A DNA stretch of 39,316 bases from Sphaerosporella brunnea (lineage: Eukaryota; Ascomycota; Pezizomycetes; Pezizales; Pyronemataceae): the NCBI GenBank assembly GCA_008704415.1, contig VXIS01000396.1:1-39316 (forward strand), read 5' to 3'. Position numbers and translations under genes: made by a program. The notes beneath the pieces were generated by a model. It saw only the letters and a program-made list of their open reading frames with translations, ran no database searches and was not told the DNA's origin. This document shows, piece by piece, positions 21,085-30,761 of this stretch; within the stretch, counting starts at the first letter, position 1; each line of letters opens with the position of its first letter.

Positions 21085-23979
21085 CTAGTACTTGTGCTCC
21101 GGACCCACCGGTAATCCACCACCACCACCACCACCACCACCACCGCCCCCTCCGCCGGCTACGCCCAACACTTGCATTCCCGCAAACACAGCCTGTAGCG
21201 ATTGCACCGCAATCCCAAAGATGGTGGAAAGCACCACTATCCTGGAGAAAAAAAATGCACTTTCGTCAGCGGTGAAGGAAGGCTTCACGGGCGTGTGGTA
21301 TAAATGGCGGAAGTAAGAGACAGACATACCAAAAGCTCCACCACACCAAAGTTTCTCTGTCGTCCCTCCACATCGCTCTCAGCCCCTTCCCGCGCAGCAG
21401 CAGGTCCTGCAGCCTCACCAGGCGCTCGCCAAACACCGGAAAGTCGGTGGCGAGGTAATACAGATCCCTCGGCTTGGTGCCCTCGGGGTCGAGGAAGAAG
21501 ATATTCTCGAAGCCGGCATTGCCGGCGGCCATTCCCATCTCGGTGAAGACGCGCCGCGAGTCCTCGTCGCCGGCAAACAGCAGGCGGTACGTGTGCGCGA
21601 TCTCGATCAGCACGCGTTGGTAGTGGCGGAACCCCATTTTGTACAGCGAGGACCCCTCGCCGGCGGCCGCGTGCAGCTGGCAATACGCTACGTGCGCGTA
21701 GATCTTGATCTCCTTGCGCCCGCCGTCGAGGTTGACGGAAAGGTGCTCGCTGATCTCCGACGTCCACACAAACGTCATGTTTTTCCACCCGCGCAGCTGC
21801 GCCGCTGTGACCTCTGTGGGCGCTAGCTTGCAGTTTTGCAGCCGTTCGCCTGGTGCGGGCGCTGGCAGCAGCGGACGCACCAGATCCTCGATGCGATCGG
21901 AGCCGATCATTGCGAGGGGGAGGGGGGTGCTGCCGTCGATATCCAGCACCGGGGACAGGTCGAGCATCAGCCACGCCTCGATCGCAAACACGAGGAGCTG
22001 GTACGGCAGCGTCTCGGTGGCGGCGGTGGTGGCTTGCCAGGCGTGGTCGTTTTTGGGCAGTCTCACGCAAAGCTGCTCGTCGTGGATCAGGCGGAACGCC
22101 TCGAGCGAGTACGATTGTCTCAGCGACTTCGCAACCAGCGCCAGATGTGAGACCAGGTAGTCGAAGGGCCGGGGCCAGGCCTGCAGCTGCTGCTGCTGCC
22201 GTGAAACCTTCAGATCCAGCTGCCGCAGGTATGTGCGTTGCAGGGGCTCGGTGCGACTGTGGCTGATGGCTGGCCCGAAGAGCTCTTCGATGAGATTTGG
22301 GGCGCAGCGGTCGCCCCCGCAGGAGGTGGCAGCCCCACCAGCACGGCTGAAGAAGGGCAGGAAACCCAGCCGACCACCGGCGGCCCTGGACGGAGCATTG
22401 GGATGCGGGAAGACACTTCTCTCGAACAGATCCGGCGGCGGTGAGCATTCGACGCCCACGATGCCTCCCAGCTCTGCGTACGGCGGCAGTGTTGGTGACG
22501 GTGGTGCGCTGTTATTACGTATGCGTGGGGGCATTTCTTCCCCGATGGGGAACCCAGATTCCAAATCCAGCCCCGGAGGCGCGCGGCGTCGGCGGCGGTG
22601 CTGCACCAGCTGTCGCCAGAGTCGCGTCGCGCGCTGCGCTGAAAATCTCGAGCGGGCGCTTTGGCTGCTGATGCCGCCGAGAAACGCCCGAACGCTTTGC
22701 ACGTAGCTTTCATACGTCGATTCTGCGGACATTATCGCCTCCGGCAAGGGCTCGACGGAATATCCCGTCGCCGGATACAGCCCGTCGTACCGAGATATCG
22801 CTTCGGGGAACGAGCACGGGTTTTCGGAGGGTGTCACTTCCATCCCTGGGTCGGCGACTACAACTTCGGGGCCAAAGCTGTTGGTCAGACAAGGTAAGCG
22901 AGTGCTGCCTTGTGAGTCAACCGCTTCTTGGATGTCGTTCTCAGATATGACGCTTTCGCAGTCTTGGTCCGAAGGAGCGACTTTTGCATTAAGGTCTTTC
23001 GGAAATCAGCCGAAGGCTTCACATGTATAGAACCTGTGCCTTACATTCTCTAATACCATAGCCAGTCTCGGTGTCTTCACATTCTGGCGTCTCTTCACTC
23101 GGCGGCGGTACCTCATTCTCCAGCCGCGAATGAAGCCGTTGAATGAAGCTTTTGATCCTGCTGATAGAGCCCACACGGCCCCTACCAATACGCGGCCTCG
23201 TTACATCGTAGTCCTGTGATGATGATGGAAACGATCCTTCGGGCTGCTGAACAGCGGAGGTTTGAACGCCGACTTGCCTGACGGGCATCCGGTACAACGA
23301 AGAATCGGATGAATCGAGTTCCACATCCTCGAGCTCTTGAACCGGGAGCTCCACAGCCTCCAGCCCCGTCGCTGGAAGCTCTGCGACCTCTACGGAAGCT
23401 TCTTCGACCGCAGCTTCACAAGCCGAGTGAGAATCTGTGAAGCCATGTTCAGTCAAAAGCGTAGTTGATATCGCGGGGACATACCGCTCACGCTCCGCCA
23501 CTCATGTTCGTTAATGAATATCCTCGGCGTTACCGGTGTGAGACTAGCGTGCAATCGTTTATCCTCCCCCTCCACCACCTCCTCCTCCTCTACGAATTGC
23601 CCGCCAACTCCATCCAATGCCAGCTGCGCTTGCGGCGCCGCCGCCTGCGGGAACTTCCACTCCCAGGGACTGGTCCGCCCATCCGCAGGCGAAGAAACGC
23701 TGCTCCGAGACCATATTGACGAAGCGACGCGCGAGCCCCACGAGAAGCTGCAGGGCGTGTACACCGACGGCGACAACGGCGAGAGACCGGTTGGCGAGCT
23801 GAACTTGGACACGATACCGGACGGGAGCAGCCTCAGGAGCGACGACGACGTTGGGCTGAGCTCGGAGGGACTGCCGGTGCCATTGGCGGCTTCGGCGATG
23901 GGCTGGAGCTCGATTGGCCTGGAGTCAAACTTGGTGATGAGCTTGGGCGGGGTGGGCTTTTTTTGCTTATTGGTGTTAG

Positions 23980-24013
<34 letters not shown>

Positions 24014-24049
24014 GGTGGTGGCGCTGCTGCTGTTCTTCATGCTCGCCAT
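21085..24049 (-). CDS. Conserved-looking fungal protein with poly-Asn, poly-Gly and a C-terminal membrane segment
   Basis: Predicted exons are 24049-23485, 23434-23045, 22995-21330 and 21241-21085, encoding 925 aa. The exon 2/3 junction uses donor GTAAGG at 23044; a donor 12 nt earlier keeps the same frame. The N-terminus has a run of about 11 Asn from an AAC microsatellite, then a Ser/Pro-rich disordered region. The folded part is in exon 3 (about 520-870), with segments such as LVFAIEAWLMLDLSPVLDID, NMTFVWTSEISEHLSVNLDG and GRKEIKIYAHVAYCQLHA. A single hydrophobic helix at about 866-892 (WWSFWIVVLSTIFGIAVQSL) sits near the end, followed by about 14 Gly from a GGT repeat. It resembles uncharacterised ascomycete proteins that end in one membrane helix. 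I cannot assign a function. Membrane attachment with most of the protein in the cytosol is inferred. Confidence 0.8.
21115..21160. repeat. Coding CCA/GGT microsatellite (poly-Gly tract)
   Basis: A run of CCA triplets passing into CCG/CCC triplets encodes about 14 consecutive Gly near the C-terminus of the 925-aa protein. The purity of the CCA part indicates recent slippage. Confidence 0.85.
23976..24014. repeat. Coding GTT/AAC microsatellite (poly-Asn tract)
   Basis: Consecutive GTT triplets on the plus strand encode the N-terminal poly-Asn run of the 925-aa protein. Similar AAC/GTT-type runs occur in the kinase gene (about 20166-20195) and, as CAA/TTG, in the small gene at 11396-11415. Confidence 0.85.
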
Positions 24050-24935
24050 GTTCGTGTTCTCCACGTTGCGAGTCGGCCAGCAAAATGTCTCGGAGCTCTG
24101 TCGACACGACTTCTTAAGAACGGAGCTGACGGTGACACTGCGCTGCACAGCCGCCCAACAACCTGCGCGCAACGCGCAACCGTTGTGCCTTGTCGCAGCG
24201 ACGCACCTAACCAGCCTTACGCGCGGAACGGGCCCCGAGCAACGCGGAACAGCTTACGTCATACGTGCCGGTGAACCTGCAAATCGAGGCCTGCTGGGAT
24301 CGGGGGGTTGGTGTGTGCGAGTGCGCTCGCTTCTGCGCCGTGCGATTCCGCCTTGTGCATGCAGATAGGCTGCAACCGGAGCAACGCCCGCGCCGATGGA
24401 AGCGGAAGAAGGCGTGCCCCTAGCTAGCAACTTCGCCTTGTTCTCCAACACTGCACGGTTACGAAGTTTGAGACTGGCCGGCCTGGCTTGAGTGTGCGTG
24501 CTGTAGGAAGGCGGGCTTGTGTCGAGTCGATGGAGTACTTGGGGTACTCGGCTGTAGATGTCGCTGTGAATGAGAAGGCCGCTTTTGTACCTGTCGGTCT
24601 TCTCCAGCAAGAGGGATGCTGCAAAGAGCCAGCATACGTAAATTCGTATGTAGAGTATATGGTTGGGGACTCCTAGTCACTGTGGGATTTCTGACATTTG
24701 TCCCCGGGGAGGGTCCTATTTTCTCAACAACCAGGCAGAATTCGGAAATTCTGAGTTAATCAAAGAATCGTATACCATGGCAGAGAGCGGTGGAGGCTGG
24801 CCCCGAAGGACGGGCGCGTTTAGGCACCCACGCTTCTTGTGTCACCCACGGGCAGATAGGGACTTGCGAGTGAGAATTTGTGATTAACGCATTCACCCTG
24901 CCGGTCGTGAGGGCGTGCTGGGGGGCTGTGTCTTT
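24050..24935. other. Spacer between two minus-strand genes
   Basis: It holds the 3' flank of the LRR gene and the promoter of the 925-aa protein gene. Upstream of 24049 the coding frame stays open to about 24172 but has no ATG. No other gene is supported. Confidence 0.45.
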
Positions 24936-26390
24936 CTATTCCCAGTACATCCCATTTGGCGGCATCAGCACACCAGTCTCAGGATCCAAGTGCCCCCCGG
25001 CAAACAAACCACTCGACATCAGTGCATCATACGTCTCATCCTCTGGATCCGAGTATTCCTCCTCTTCCCAATCGCTCTCACCATCCTCCCCCTCCTCCTC
25101 CTCCGCGATGCCGCTCTCGCCGGGTCCACCCATGTATCCTCCCCCAAGCACCGGGTTACGCTCAACCTTCACGATAGCCCCCTTCCAATAGGTATAAGCC
25201 GCGGTGGAACCTACCACGACCTCCAACCCTTCCCGCTCACCGGACAGCCTCATGCAGGCGGCAAAGCTGAGGCCGTCTTGGCCTGTGAGATCTAGCTTCT
25301 TGAGACCCCTGGCAACACCGTTCGAACCGCCAGACTCGCCGCTCCCGCGCAGGAGGAGGGTGATGGAGCCTTTGGTCTTCAGTTTCCCTGAGCGCGACGC
25401 TGCGGAGCAGCCCGCGATGCGCAGCAGCTCGAGCTTCGAGAGCTTGGTCAGCGCGACGTGGAGGCTGGCGTTGGTGAGCTTGCTGGCGCCGCGGAGCGAC
25501 AGCACCTTTAGTTCCGGGCAACAGGTGACGAGGTCGCTGATGCCGGCGTCGGTGAGGCGGGAGCTGTCCAAGACCGCCACCGCTGTGAGGGCGTTGCAAA
25601 GGGCCGGAAGGGTGGTGATGGTTTGGAGGTGCGCGCTGCAACGAAAGCGAGTGTCAACGCGGTTAGCTGACGAGCAGACAAAGGATGTGTTTATTATTCA
25701 CACATACTCTCGGGCTTCGAAAGCGAGCTGGAAGCAAACTCCCCGCAAACCAGGGCGCGTGAGACCGGCCGGGTTCCAGTCCTCCGTGTGGGCCCAGGTG
25801 CACATTTGAGGAACTGCGGGCGTGTCTTCGTGGTAGGGGGTGTAGCTAGCCATTGCGAGTGTATCGGGAGATGTCTTGGTGGTTTCCCGACTGGATGAAG
25901 CGCGCCCGGCCCCGCCACCACGGGGAGGGCCGCTGTATCGGGCTGTCTGCTTTGTTCTTGGGCCGGTCGGAGCTGGAGTATTCGATATTTCTTGCTGCGG
26001 TTGCATCTGGCTGCTGGAACCTCGATTGGAAGCGGGTACCGATGCATACGCAGCACGGCCGGCTCCGCCGCCACGGGGAGGGCCGCTGTATCGGGCTGTC
26101 TGTTTTGTCCTCGGGCCGGTAGAAGCCGAAGTATTCGAAACCTCAGGCCGCCGCTGTTGCACTTGGCTGCTGGGAGCCTCATTCAATGTAGGTCTTCCCG
26201 TGAATGCTCCACCCTTTCCGCGGCCGCGGCGAGCGGTTCGTCCCCGACGTGAAGCATTCGATTGTTTCGGGGACTGATGTGACGTTCCGGCTGCATGTAC
26301 AACGAGTCCTCCCATCACACGGCGTTCCGTACTCTTGCTATCGTCGCTGCATTCGCCGTAAGGCATCTTGCGGTCAGTGGTTGATACCAT
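24936..26390 (-). CDS. Leucine-rich-repeat protein with two histone H3-tail-like peptides and an acidic C-terminus
   Basis: Exons are 26390-25708 and 25635-24936, with a 72-nt intron (GTATGT...GCAG), encoding 460 aa. The basic N-terminal part (about 45-165) contains GRGKGGA (56-62) and two copies of PRTKQTARYSGPPRGGG (93-109 and 144-160), a near match to the histone H3 N-terminus with Lys4 kept and Lys9 replaced by Tyr. Then comes a segment with MCTWAHTEDWNPAGL, and AMN1/F-box-type leucine-rich repeats (LTDAGISDLVTCCPELKVLS, LRGASKLTNASL, LELLRIAGC). The end is acidic (EEEEGEDGESDWEEEE) and closes with HLDPETGVLMPPNGMYWE. The LRR part likely binds a protein partner. Basic histone-like and acidic segments together suggest a nuclear role; that is inference. 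No F-box is visible. An inner start at Met9 is possible. Confidence 0.82.
25899..26171 (-). repeat. Tandem duplication encoding two H3-tail-like units
   Basis: Two coding units, 26171-26052 and 26018-25899, each about 40 codons, are offset by 153 bp (51 codons). The 23-codon cores (26120-26052 and 25967-25899) encode identical peptides and differ at seven third positions only. The first half of each unit has several amino acid differences, such as Ser for Pro and Arg for Gln. Confidence 0.9.
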
Positions 26391-26487
26391 TGAGCGTGAA
26401 TGGTTGCCAAGTAGACGAGGAGAAGGTGGTGGAGAAGTGGAGAATAAGCGGGGTGTATGTAACGATGAGAGCTCCGTCCTCGCGGGA

Positions 26488-26496
26488 AAACCCTAA
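26488..26496 (+). promoter_or_regulatory. Telomere-like box (telo-box) upstream of the LRR gene
   Basis: AAACCCTAA, within AAAACCCTAACCC, lies about 100 bp before the ATG at 26390. Short interstitial telomeric motifs are known promoter elements bound by Tbf1/Teb1-type or other Myb-domain factors in fungi and plants. A single occurrence could be chance. Confidence 0.3.
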
Positions 26497-26925
26497 CCCT
26501 TTCAGATCACGCGCTTCTCTGCTTCACTAAGGGTCCTCAAGGTTGCTTTTCATTAGCATTAGAATAGAAAAGACAAGGTGCGGTCGCACATGTCCGTGGC
26601 CAATGAGAAAGGCCAACTCGCTTTGTAACTTTGAGCGACCCAGTTGATGCATTTTGTAGAATGGTAGTACCGAGTGACGGATGTGTTTCGCGATGTTTTT
26701 TTTTTTTTGCATCCCGAGTCGGCAGTTTCGCCCGACGTTTGTTTTAATCATATTGCATTCGGCCGCTTGCGGCCATGGCATATAGAATACAGAATCACCG
26801 CCGCCCCTAGGCACGTGGCCTACTGTGGGGTCCGCTCCTCTGAGAAAAAGAAAGAAGACAAGGAAACAAAGAGGAAACGAGCATATATCGCACCACGACA
26901 AAGGAGACAGATTCAGGCCCTAATT

Positions 26926-26989
26926 GGCCGCATTCAGGCCGCATTCAGGCCGCATTCGGCCACATTCAGGCCGCATTCGGCCACATTCC
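26926..26989. repeat. Minisatellite, six units of 10-11 bp
   Basis: The units are GGCCGCATTC(A) and GGCCACATTC(A/C), in the order 11, 11, 10, 11, 10, 11 bp. The same GCATTCGGCCGC word occurs once outside the array near 26755. A 14-bp word, TTTCGCCCGACGTT, is found both at 26726-26739 and directly after the array at 26992-27005. Confidence 0.85.
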
Positions 26990-27127
26990 GCTTTCGCCCG
27001 ACGTTCCCTCGCACACCAGAAACTTGATCCTCTCGACACGACGCCTTACCAAAATGCCCACCACACCACGATTGTTTCCGGATTATCATTGCCCATCTTG
27101 CTAATGATCCCTGCGCGCTTTCTCTCT

Positions 27128-27166
27128 CAACTCGCTTTTTTCGAGTTGAAAGCAAAAAGCGAGTTG
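27128..27166. repeat. 13-bp perfect hairpin
   Basis: CAACTCGCTTTTT (27128-27140) pairs exactly with 27154-27166 around a 13-nt loop. No gene end lies next to it, so a transcription terminator role is not supported. Confidence 0.7.
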
Positions 27167-27898
27167 GACGCTAACAGGAGCGCCCGGCCAATGGAAGAAC
27201 CTTGTTGTGCCCCCGGATTCGAGTGCATTTCCTAATGAAATCCAACTTTGGGGACCCTTAGTATGAGCCCTTGCTCGAAGCCCTGGGGGCCAGAATTGGC
27301 GAAAAAACGGCCCGGTGTGTAGGTGTCCGATAGGAGGCTTAAATAGCCTCTAGATTACAAAGCTTGAGAGAGGTATAAAACTTTGTCTGGGAGAAAGCAA
27401 CTCGAAGAGAGATCGATGAGAAGCTAATGGGACTCGAAGACGAGATTTTGGGGATTGGAATGGAAGCGCCTGGGCCATTGGGTACCGGTAGGACTGATGG
27501 ACGTTGAGGAAATTAAAAAAAAAAGTCTCCTCATTATCCATCACTTGGTCTCGGCGCAACTTTTTGTTTTTTTCTCAGTGTAAGCTCTGTCACGCTTTCA
27601 GAATTTATGGCTTAATAACGCTGTTAAAGCTCGTATGTATTATAGACCCTAGCTGCTACCTTCCCAACAAGTCATAAGATACTGTTTTCGGCTCCGATAG
27701 GCTGGCTGACTTGGTGGCCTGATACGTCCGATGAGTTTCTATGGATCCGGGAAGCCGATTCTTCGGTTCCGTCGAGAACTGGGAGACTTCTGCAAACAGT
27801 TGCTGAGGTTGGAACTGAAATTATGGGTATTGAGTAGCCGCATTTTTTTTTATTTTTTTTATTTTTTTTAATTTGTATATTTGTATACGACCGCGAAC

Positions 27899-27978
27899 GA
27901 TAGACCCCCTACTCATCCCCTTCCTAAGCCTGTCTGCCCCCTTATTGATGCTATCTCATGGGCCAACTGCGGCCACCC
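27899..27978 (+). repeat. Dispersed repeat family, copy B
   Basis: Matches copy A almost perfectly over TCTGCCCCC-TATTGATGCTATC-TCATGGG-CAACTGCGGCCACCC, with more diverged sequence on the left (ATAGACCCCCTACTCATCC). It directly follows T-rich runs, so the upstream half of the repeat is missing or replaced. Confidence 0.7.
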
Positions 27979-29315
27979 TAAAATTGAGTAGCCGCTTCTT
28001 CGTGTCAAACCGACATGCTGGCAGCTCAATCGCTGGATTGTTGGCCTGTCTAATATACTCCACCGCCTTAATAACGCGTTAACTTTTACTCGTCCTCCAA
28101 TGTTCTGGATATATCACACAATGGCTAATATTACAATTCCGCCTCAATTGTAAGATGCAATTTAGAGACATACTATATATCTCAGAGTGGATAGTACATA
28201 ATGCTGTACGTAGTCAGAATCCAGGCCTAAATTTAATGATAATTTCTCCTTTGTACAATAAAAATATGTGCTAATTTGTACTTAAAAAAAAGTGGTATTC
28301 TGATTTGTCAGGCTGGTTTTGTCGATGGGAGATCTTCATCTTTCAGGGATTCGCACTCACACTGAGAGTTTGTTGAAGAACGTCCCATGTCACACTAGTG
28401 GCTCGTCTCGAAGTCTGAAAGAACAACACCAGTTGGTATGAACAGAGCTTGCTGATGGCGTGACGTTGAAACGGTGATACTCAGTCAATACACCGGTGTG
28501 TGGAGGAATACTTGCCATGGCAGCAAGTAGTTGCGCTGAGGGACTTTCCGCGGTTCGGCTCGGCTAACTCACGTTACTTTCTCACTGTTGTCGCGAAGCC
28601 AAACCAAGGTTCTTCAGGTCCTAGCGATGAGCCGGTTTTGTTGATTAGCCGATACAGCATAGGTATGCCACCAGCCACGACCGTTGAGGGTTGTGCAACC
28701 GCATCCTATGGTTCGTAAAAGACACGCCGGGGGCGCCTCCGGAGGTAGAGAGCGGTAGTGCAAAAGGAGTGGAAGATAGGCTGCGGCGGGACGCGGCGAG
28801 TTGGGAAGACGGGCTGCGCGAATCACCGAATTATGGATCACGGGGTCTCACGCGACACGGTAGGTTGGATAGACCAAAGTTTGGAGTGGTAGACTAGACT
28901 TTTCGGCCCTGGGAATAGTTTTGCATATTTGAAGTTAAAACAATCTTTTCCCGTCAGCTAGATTTCTGTGCAACTCGGGATAACCTGATAGTCTTCGCAA
29001 GCGGCGTCCCTTACCGTCATGTTGCCCACGTCAGGTCATAGAACAAGTATATATCCAAGTCCTTCCACAGTTCTTCCCTCTCATCCTCAACATATAGCAG
29101 CGCGCACAGTGCCAATCCTCCGGCAACAAAACAATTGCTCCATTCCAGCCCTCCAGTAGCGGTTAGTCAGCATGTTGAAAAACTCTGAGACCAAAAACGT
29201 GTAGAGAACAGCGCGCATATGTGGGCAAAACTGCTGGGATCGGTGACAAACTCGATTCTTCTTGAACTCTATGGACTGAAGATTGACATCCCGCTTGCTA
29301 GCTAACATCAGTAAA

Positions 29316-30188
29316 CTAATCGTCTTGCTCCTCCGGCTGCCGGTCGCATATTTTTTTCACTAATTCCCTTTGCTTTTTTTCCAACATGCCAACGGAGGCG
29401 CCTCCCCTCACCAGCACCCTAACAATCTCCTGCATCACCTCAGGGTCGCCTCTGGCCCTCCCCAGCGAAATATACGGGCCAAAAACACAGCCCAGAGGCG
29501 AATGCGAATAGTATCCCACACCCACTATAGTCGAGTCCGCCCCATGCTCCATCAGCAGCGCCACAATCCTAGGATCCTGTCCATACTGCACCGCATAATG
29601 CAGCGGGGTCATGCCCTGAATCGTGCGGGCATTAACATCGGCGCCACTTTGAATCAGCAGCTTCAGGGGTTTATCGGGCCTGTCCGGCTCAATGGTATGG
29701 ACCTCTGAGGCAGCGTGTAGCGGGGTGCGGTTAGTTCCATCTCTCGCATCGACGTCTGCTCCGCGAGCCAAAAGTAGCTCCATCACTTCCACCTCCTCGG
29801 ACAGATACCACCGCGAAGCCGCCAGGTGAAGCCTAGTGATCCCGCCGAAACCAATACGCATGTTTGGGTCCATGCCCGCGGCGAGGCTGAGGGTGACTTG
29901 GCGTGCGTTGCCCATCCACGGACTATTTCGCCAATGATTGAACGGATTGTCGACGTCAATGGTTATTGGTGTCGCGATAGCGAGGGCTCGTTTGTACAGG
30001 GAACGGAGAAGTAAGCGGTACAGGGCGTGGTCGGTGCGGACGAGAGCGTGAAGATCGAGGAGAGGGAGGTGCTCGGCGATGGTGAGCATGAGCTCTGGAG
30101 GGATGGTATTCAGGGTTAGACACATGTTGAGGTGGCGTGTGGGATGATCACGAACATCAGAGGGGGGAAGCAGAATATCTATGGGCAT
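29316..30188 (-). CDS. F-box-like protein with ankyrin repeats
   Basis: A single exon of 290 aa. Residues 25-60 (LNTIPPELMLTIAEHLPLLD, then LHALVRTDHALYRLL) look like an F-box, the segment that binds Skp1 in SCF ubiquitin ligases. Four or five ankyrin units follow: GGITRLHLAASRWYLSEEVE, VMELLLARGADVDARDG, NRTPLHAASEV, LLIQSGADVNARTIQG, MTPLHYAVQYGQDPRI and VALLMEHGAD. The C-terminus is basic then acidic. F-box plus ankyrin is a very common fungal combination, taken to select substrates for ubiquitination; the substrate is unknown. A second possible start is the Met in NMCLTLNTIPPELM. The neighbouring NLR pseudogene is divergent. Confidence 0.85.
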   Translation of the reverse strand: MPIDILLPPSDVRDHPTRHLNMCLTLNTIPPELMLTIAEHLPLLDLHALVRTDHALYRLLLRSLYKRALAIATPITIDVDNPFNHWRNSPWMGNARQVTLSLAAGMDPNMRIGFGGITRLHLAASRWYLSEEVEVMELLLARGADVDARDGTNRTPLHAASEVHTIEPDRPDKPLKLLIQSGADVNARTIQGMTPLHYAVQYGQDPRIVALLMEHGADSTIVGVGYYSHSPLGCVFGPYISLGRARGDPEVMQEIVRVLVRGGASVGMLEKKQRELVKKICDRQPEEQDD

Positions 30189-30761
30189 CGGTCAAGGAGA
30201 GTGACTCATTGGACCTGAAAAAGGCAGCCAGAAAGTTAGCGTTTAGTTTTGTGAGTTTGTTTTGCTGCAGTCTGAAGAAAACAGCGTTTTTGGCCTCCGA
30301 GTCGTACAAAGAAAAACTTCGTCCGAGGCATATATACCGACATGGCTCCTATTAATGGCTCAAACCAGTAGGGGGACAATTAGAAGGAGAGATATGAAAG
30401 AAGCAAAAGGTGTTTTCTGTGGTGCTGCTCCGTCCTGCGCGCGACGAGGGGCTATTTCGGCGGGAGCGGGGTATTCCTGATAGGAAAGCGGCGTACTTTA
30501 AACAAATGAAGCCTATCGCAACACCGGCTCCCCCGCCCAGCAGTCGACATATTATTAAAGTTTTTGAACCATACATTTCTAGATACCATAGTCTGTTAGT
30601 CAGCCACAGGTGGCGTACTCGCGTGGCAACACTGTCAAAAACCACCCACTGGCGGAATTTAGTCTCCGTGTGCACCATACTGAGACAGGTCATTGATAGA
30701 CACCTACCGCCTCAGCGATAATCGCTTCTCGAAACGTTTCTGGAGGAAATTTTGACAAGCC
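30189..30761. other. Divergent promoter region
   Basis: It lies between the ankyrin gene (minus) and the NLR pseudogene (plus). A TATATACC-type word near 30331-30338 may serve the minus-strand gene. A frame at 30410-30721 is open but featureless. Confidence 0.4.

Larger units (their letters stand above)
26391..29315. other. Long repeat-rich spacer
   Basis: About 2.9 kb with no gene I can support. It contains a minisatellite (26926-26989), a 13-bp hairpin (27128-27166), T-rich runs at about 27843-27870, and dispersed repeat copy B. AT content rises sharply after 27600, unlike the gene islands. Short frames around 28500-28900 and 29087-29308 have no protein-like features. Confidence 0.5.

Noticed and set aside
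21285..22448. 387-codon minus-strand frame overlapping the 925-aa gene
   Set aside because: It is a shifted reading of the same exon, Ala/Arg-rich and without motifs. The chosen frame joins cleanly to both neighbouring exons.
27128..27166. 13-bp hairpin as a transcription terminator
   Set aside because: Intrinsic hairpin terminators are not a feature of fungal Pol II genes and no gene ends nearby.
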